Shown here: positions 62,286 to 64,000 of the stretch, one piece after another | How positions within the stretch are numbered: position 1 is the stretch's first letter | Layout: the number at the start of each line of letters is the position of its first letter | Origin: Tunicatimonas pelagia | GTDB taxonomy: Bacteria > Bacteroidota > Bacteroidia > Cytophagales > Cyclobacteriaceae | Length of the DNA stretch: 64,000 nucleotides | Assembly: GCF_030506325.1 (NCBI RefSeq) | Contig: NZ_CP120683.1 | Location: 3,038,001 to 3,102,000 of the forward strand | Direction of reading: 5' to 3' | The notes under the pieces: generated by a model | Database searches by the model: none | What the model was told of the DNA's origin: nothing | What the model saw: only the letters and a program-made list of their open reading frames with translations | Position numbers and translations under genes: made by a program

Positions 62286-63668
62286 CTACTTCATCAGATG
62301 GTCAATCATATTTTCCAGTTTGCTCATGCTATGGATCTGAATTTTATATTTTTTCGAGTCTAGCCCTTTAGTATTGAACTTGGAGATAAAAATCTCTTCA
62401 AAACCTAGTTTCTCGGCTTCGCTGATGCGACTTTCAATGCGGTTTACGGCCCGAATTTCCCCACCCAAACCAACTTCAGCGGCAAAGCAGATTCGACTAG
62501 AGATAGGTACATCCAGAAAAGAGGAAACCAGAGAAGCACAAATTGCCAGGTCAATTGCCGGGTCTTCCACCTTCAGCCCTCCCGCCATATTCAAGAATAC
62601 ATCTTGCGTACCTAGTCGGTAGCCTACTCGCTTTTCCAGCACCGCCAATAGCATATTGAGTCGTCGGGCATCGTAGCCGGTAGCACTACGCTGCGGAGTG
62701 CCGTAAGCCGCCGAACTCACTAGGGACTGAATTTCAATCAACAGCGGACGGTTGCCTTCCATGGTAGCCCCAATCGTAATTCCACTCAGTTCGCCTTCTC
62801 GTTGAGAGATGAGAATTTCGGAAGGGTTGCTTACCTGCCGTAGGCCCGTGTCCAGCATTTCGTAAATGCCCAGTTCCGAGGTAGAGCCGAAGCGGTTTTT
62901 GATCGTTCGTAGAATCCGGTAGGACAAGTGGCGATCGCCTTCAAACTGAAGCACCGTATCTACCATATGTTCCAGCACCTTTGGCCCAGCAATGCTCCCT
63001 TCTTTGGTAATGTGCCCGATCAGAAAGACCGGAGTATTGCTCTCTTTAGCAAACTTCATCAGCTCTCCGGTGCATTCCCGTACCTGTGAAACACTACCTG
63101 CTACCGACTCAATATGGCTGGAGCGCAAAGTCTGGATGGAATCGATGATCACAATGTTAGGCTGAAGCTGCTCAATCTGCTTAAAAATAGCAGTCAATGA
63201 GGTTTCGCCTAAAATATAGCAAGATGGTTTCTGATTAGAGGCGGTTAGCCGTTCTGCTCGCATCTTAATCTGCTGATTACTTTCCTCACCCGAAACGTAG
63301 AGTACTTTTTGCGCCAGTGATACCGCAATCTGCAACATTAGCGTAGACTTACCAATACCCGGTTCTCCACCGATTAGCACCAGTGAGCCGGGCATAATAC
63401 CCCCACCCAGCACCCGGTTTAGTTCGGCATCCTGGGTTTTGGTACGGTATTCTTGTTGGTATTCAATTTCCTGGAGGGGTACAGGACGAGTAGCCACTTT
63501 TTCTTTGGGTTGATTACTCCGCCAGGTGGGCGTTTGAGATTCTTTTTGGATAACTTCTTCAACGTAGCTGTTCCAAGCAGCACAAGAGGGGCAGCGCCCC
63601 TGCCACTTGGGTGAGGTAACCCCACATTCTTGACAGACGTATATCGTTTTTGCTTTGGATTTAGCCAT
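62286..63668 (-). CDS. radA: DNA repair protein RadA
   Basis: A 460-aa recombination protein that speeds branch migration. The N-terminal zinc finger is CQECG...CPSC (about 12-29). The RecA-like core has Walker A GGEPGIGKST (about 97-106), the KNRFG motif (about 253-257), and a C-terminal Lon-like domain from about residue 330. Length is normal. It sits alone between tRNA-Val and the partial GyrI-like gene. Confidence 0.97.
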   Translation of the reverse strand: MAKSKAKTIYVCQECGVTSPKWQGRCPSCAAWNSYVEEVIQKESQTPTWRSNQPKEKVATRPVPLQEIEYQQEYRTKTQDAELNRVLGGGIMPGSLVLIGGEPGIGKSTLMLQIAVSLAQKVLYVSGEESNQQIKMRAERLTASNQKPSCYILGETSLTAIFKQIEQLQPNIVIIDSIQTLRSSHIESVAGSVSQVRECTGELMKFAKESNTPVFLIGHITKEGSIAGPKVLEHMVDTVLQFEGDRHLSYRILRTIKNRFGSTSELGIYEMLDTGLRQVSNPSEILISQREGELSGITIGATMEGNRPLLIEIQSLVSSAAYGTPQRSATGYDARRLNMLLAVLEKRVGYRLGTQDVFLNMAGGLKVEDPAIDLAICASLVSSFLDVPISSRICFAAEVGLGGEIRAVNRIESRISEAEKLGFEEIFISKFNTKGLDSKKYKIQIHSMSKLENMIDHLMK

Positions 63669-63692
63669 TGGTGTGTTTTAGAGATTGGGGGT

Positions 63693-64000
63693 TTAGGTTT
63701 TGGCAACTACTGGAATCCAGAATTCTTCTTCCGAGGTTGGGTCATCGTTTTTATACTTCTCACCCATCAGGGCGAAATGAGGCCGATCATCTAAATTATA
63801 GTCTGAGTTTGGAATCCAGTTTCCGTAAATGTACTGATAGGCTGTTATTGCTTCACTTGCTTTTCCTTGGTAAAGAAATACTGCGTAAAGTCCCGCAGGG
63901 ATCATCAGCTGCTCCATGTCCTCCGAAACAGATTCATAATTACGCACCTGAACCGCCGCCCACTTGTCAAACTCCTGAGTCGGGCTAAATTGCTCAAAGA
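63693..64000 (-). CDS. GyrI-like small-molecule-binding domain protein (5' partial)
   Basis: The frame stays open to the right edge, so the N-terminus is missing. The visible part contains FDKWAAVQV at the edge, LMIPAGLYAVFLYQG, then the WIPNSDYNLDDRP and EEEFWIPV segments characteristic of GyrI/AraC effector-binding domains. These bind small ligands, often as part of a transcription factor or as a stand-alone protein. It ends 24 bp before the radA start codon. Confidence 0.85.
   Translation of the reverse strand, partial: FEQFSPTQEFDKWAAVQVRNYESVSEDMEQLMIPAGLYAVFLYQGKASEAITAYQYIYGNWIPNSDYNLDDRPHFALMGEKYKNDDPTSEEEFWIPVVAKT

Noticed and set aside
1-64000. CRISPR arrays, insertion sequences, integrase or phage genes
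   Set aside because: I saw no regularly spaced direct repeats, transposase, integrase or capsid-type proteins.

Overview
The window looks like chromosome of a Bacteroidota bacterium, most probably a Cytophagales-type marine or gliding relative. The signs are a C-terminal type IX secretion sorting domain (near 20.8-21.0 kb), DUF5916 and Omp85 outer-membrane proteins, many lipoproteins with a short lipobox, weak Shine-Dalgarno sites, and two promoters of the Bacteroidota form TTG-N19/20-TAnnTTTG (21146-21176 and 62026-62056). Most of the window is ordinary core genome at moderate GC. A few visibly AT-rich or decayed patches carry toxin-antitoxin and probable defence genes.

Layout. 1-0.7 kb: end of an endonuclease/exonuclease/phosphatase gene. 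0.7-5.7 kb: a six-gene minus-strand operon (secreted protein, receiver domain, TPR/beta-barrel YaiO-like protein, membrane HEAT protein, PgaC-like glycosyltransferase, HPt-like protein) that reads as a phosphorelay-controlled exopolysaccharide system. 5.8-16.9 kb: housekeeping and envelope genes (folA, fmt, NamZ-like DUF1343, LolC/E-like permease, dolichol-phosphate-mannose-synthase-like transferase, GmhB-like phosphatase, cysQ) ending in manC-gmd-fcl for GDP-L-fucose. 17-22.7 kb: small membrane proteins, a GH5 cellulase split by an in-frame TAG from its T9SS tail, and a TetR/hydrolase pair with a clear operator. 22.7-28.5 kb: dxs, scpA, a flippase-like protein, ndk, LD-carboxypeptidase.

28.5-30.8 kb: an AAA ATPase-DUF4435 (Toprim-like) fusion, resembling a one-gene PARIS/OLD-type defence protein, downstream of parD and a nonsense-mutated parE. 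30.9-39.0 kb: dipeptide epimerase plus a BioF-like enzyme, two unknown genes, a DUF5916 protein and carB. 39.1-43.7 kb: the most foreign-looking patch, with a 1008-aa metallophosphoesterase-STAND-like NTPase, an orphan DUF433 protein, and mobile mystery protein A with paired operators followed by a broken mobile mystery protein B (Fic). 43.8-50.7 kb: DUF1444-like protein, gltX, MNT with a frameshifted HepT, alcohol dehydrogenase, DoxX-like protein, class I amidotransferase, and an intact RES-Xre module. 50.9-64 kb: membrane and regulatory genes, erythromycin esterase-like protein, YcaQ-like protein, sulfatase, TetR, an AsmA/Omp85 pair, tRNA-Val(UAC), radA and a partial GyrI-like gene.

Themes. 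NamZ-like DUF1343, LD-carboxypeptidase and L-Ala-D/L-Glu epimerase together suggest murein recycling. Three of four toxin-antitoxin loci have a damaged toxin beside an intact antitoxin. The best candidates for undescribed biology are the metallophosphoesterase-STAND protein, the AAA-DUF4435 gene coupled to parDE, and the HPt/REC exopolysaccharide operon. All functional assignments come from reading the sequence and from memory of protein families; no database search was run.
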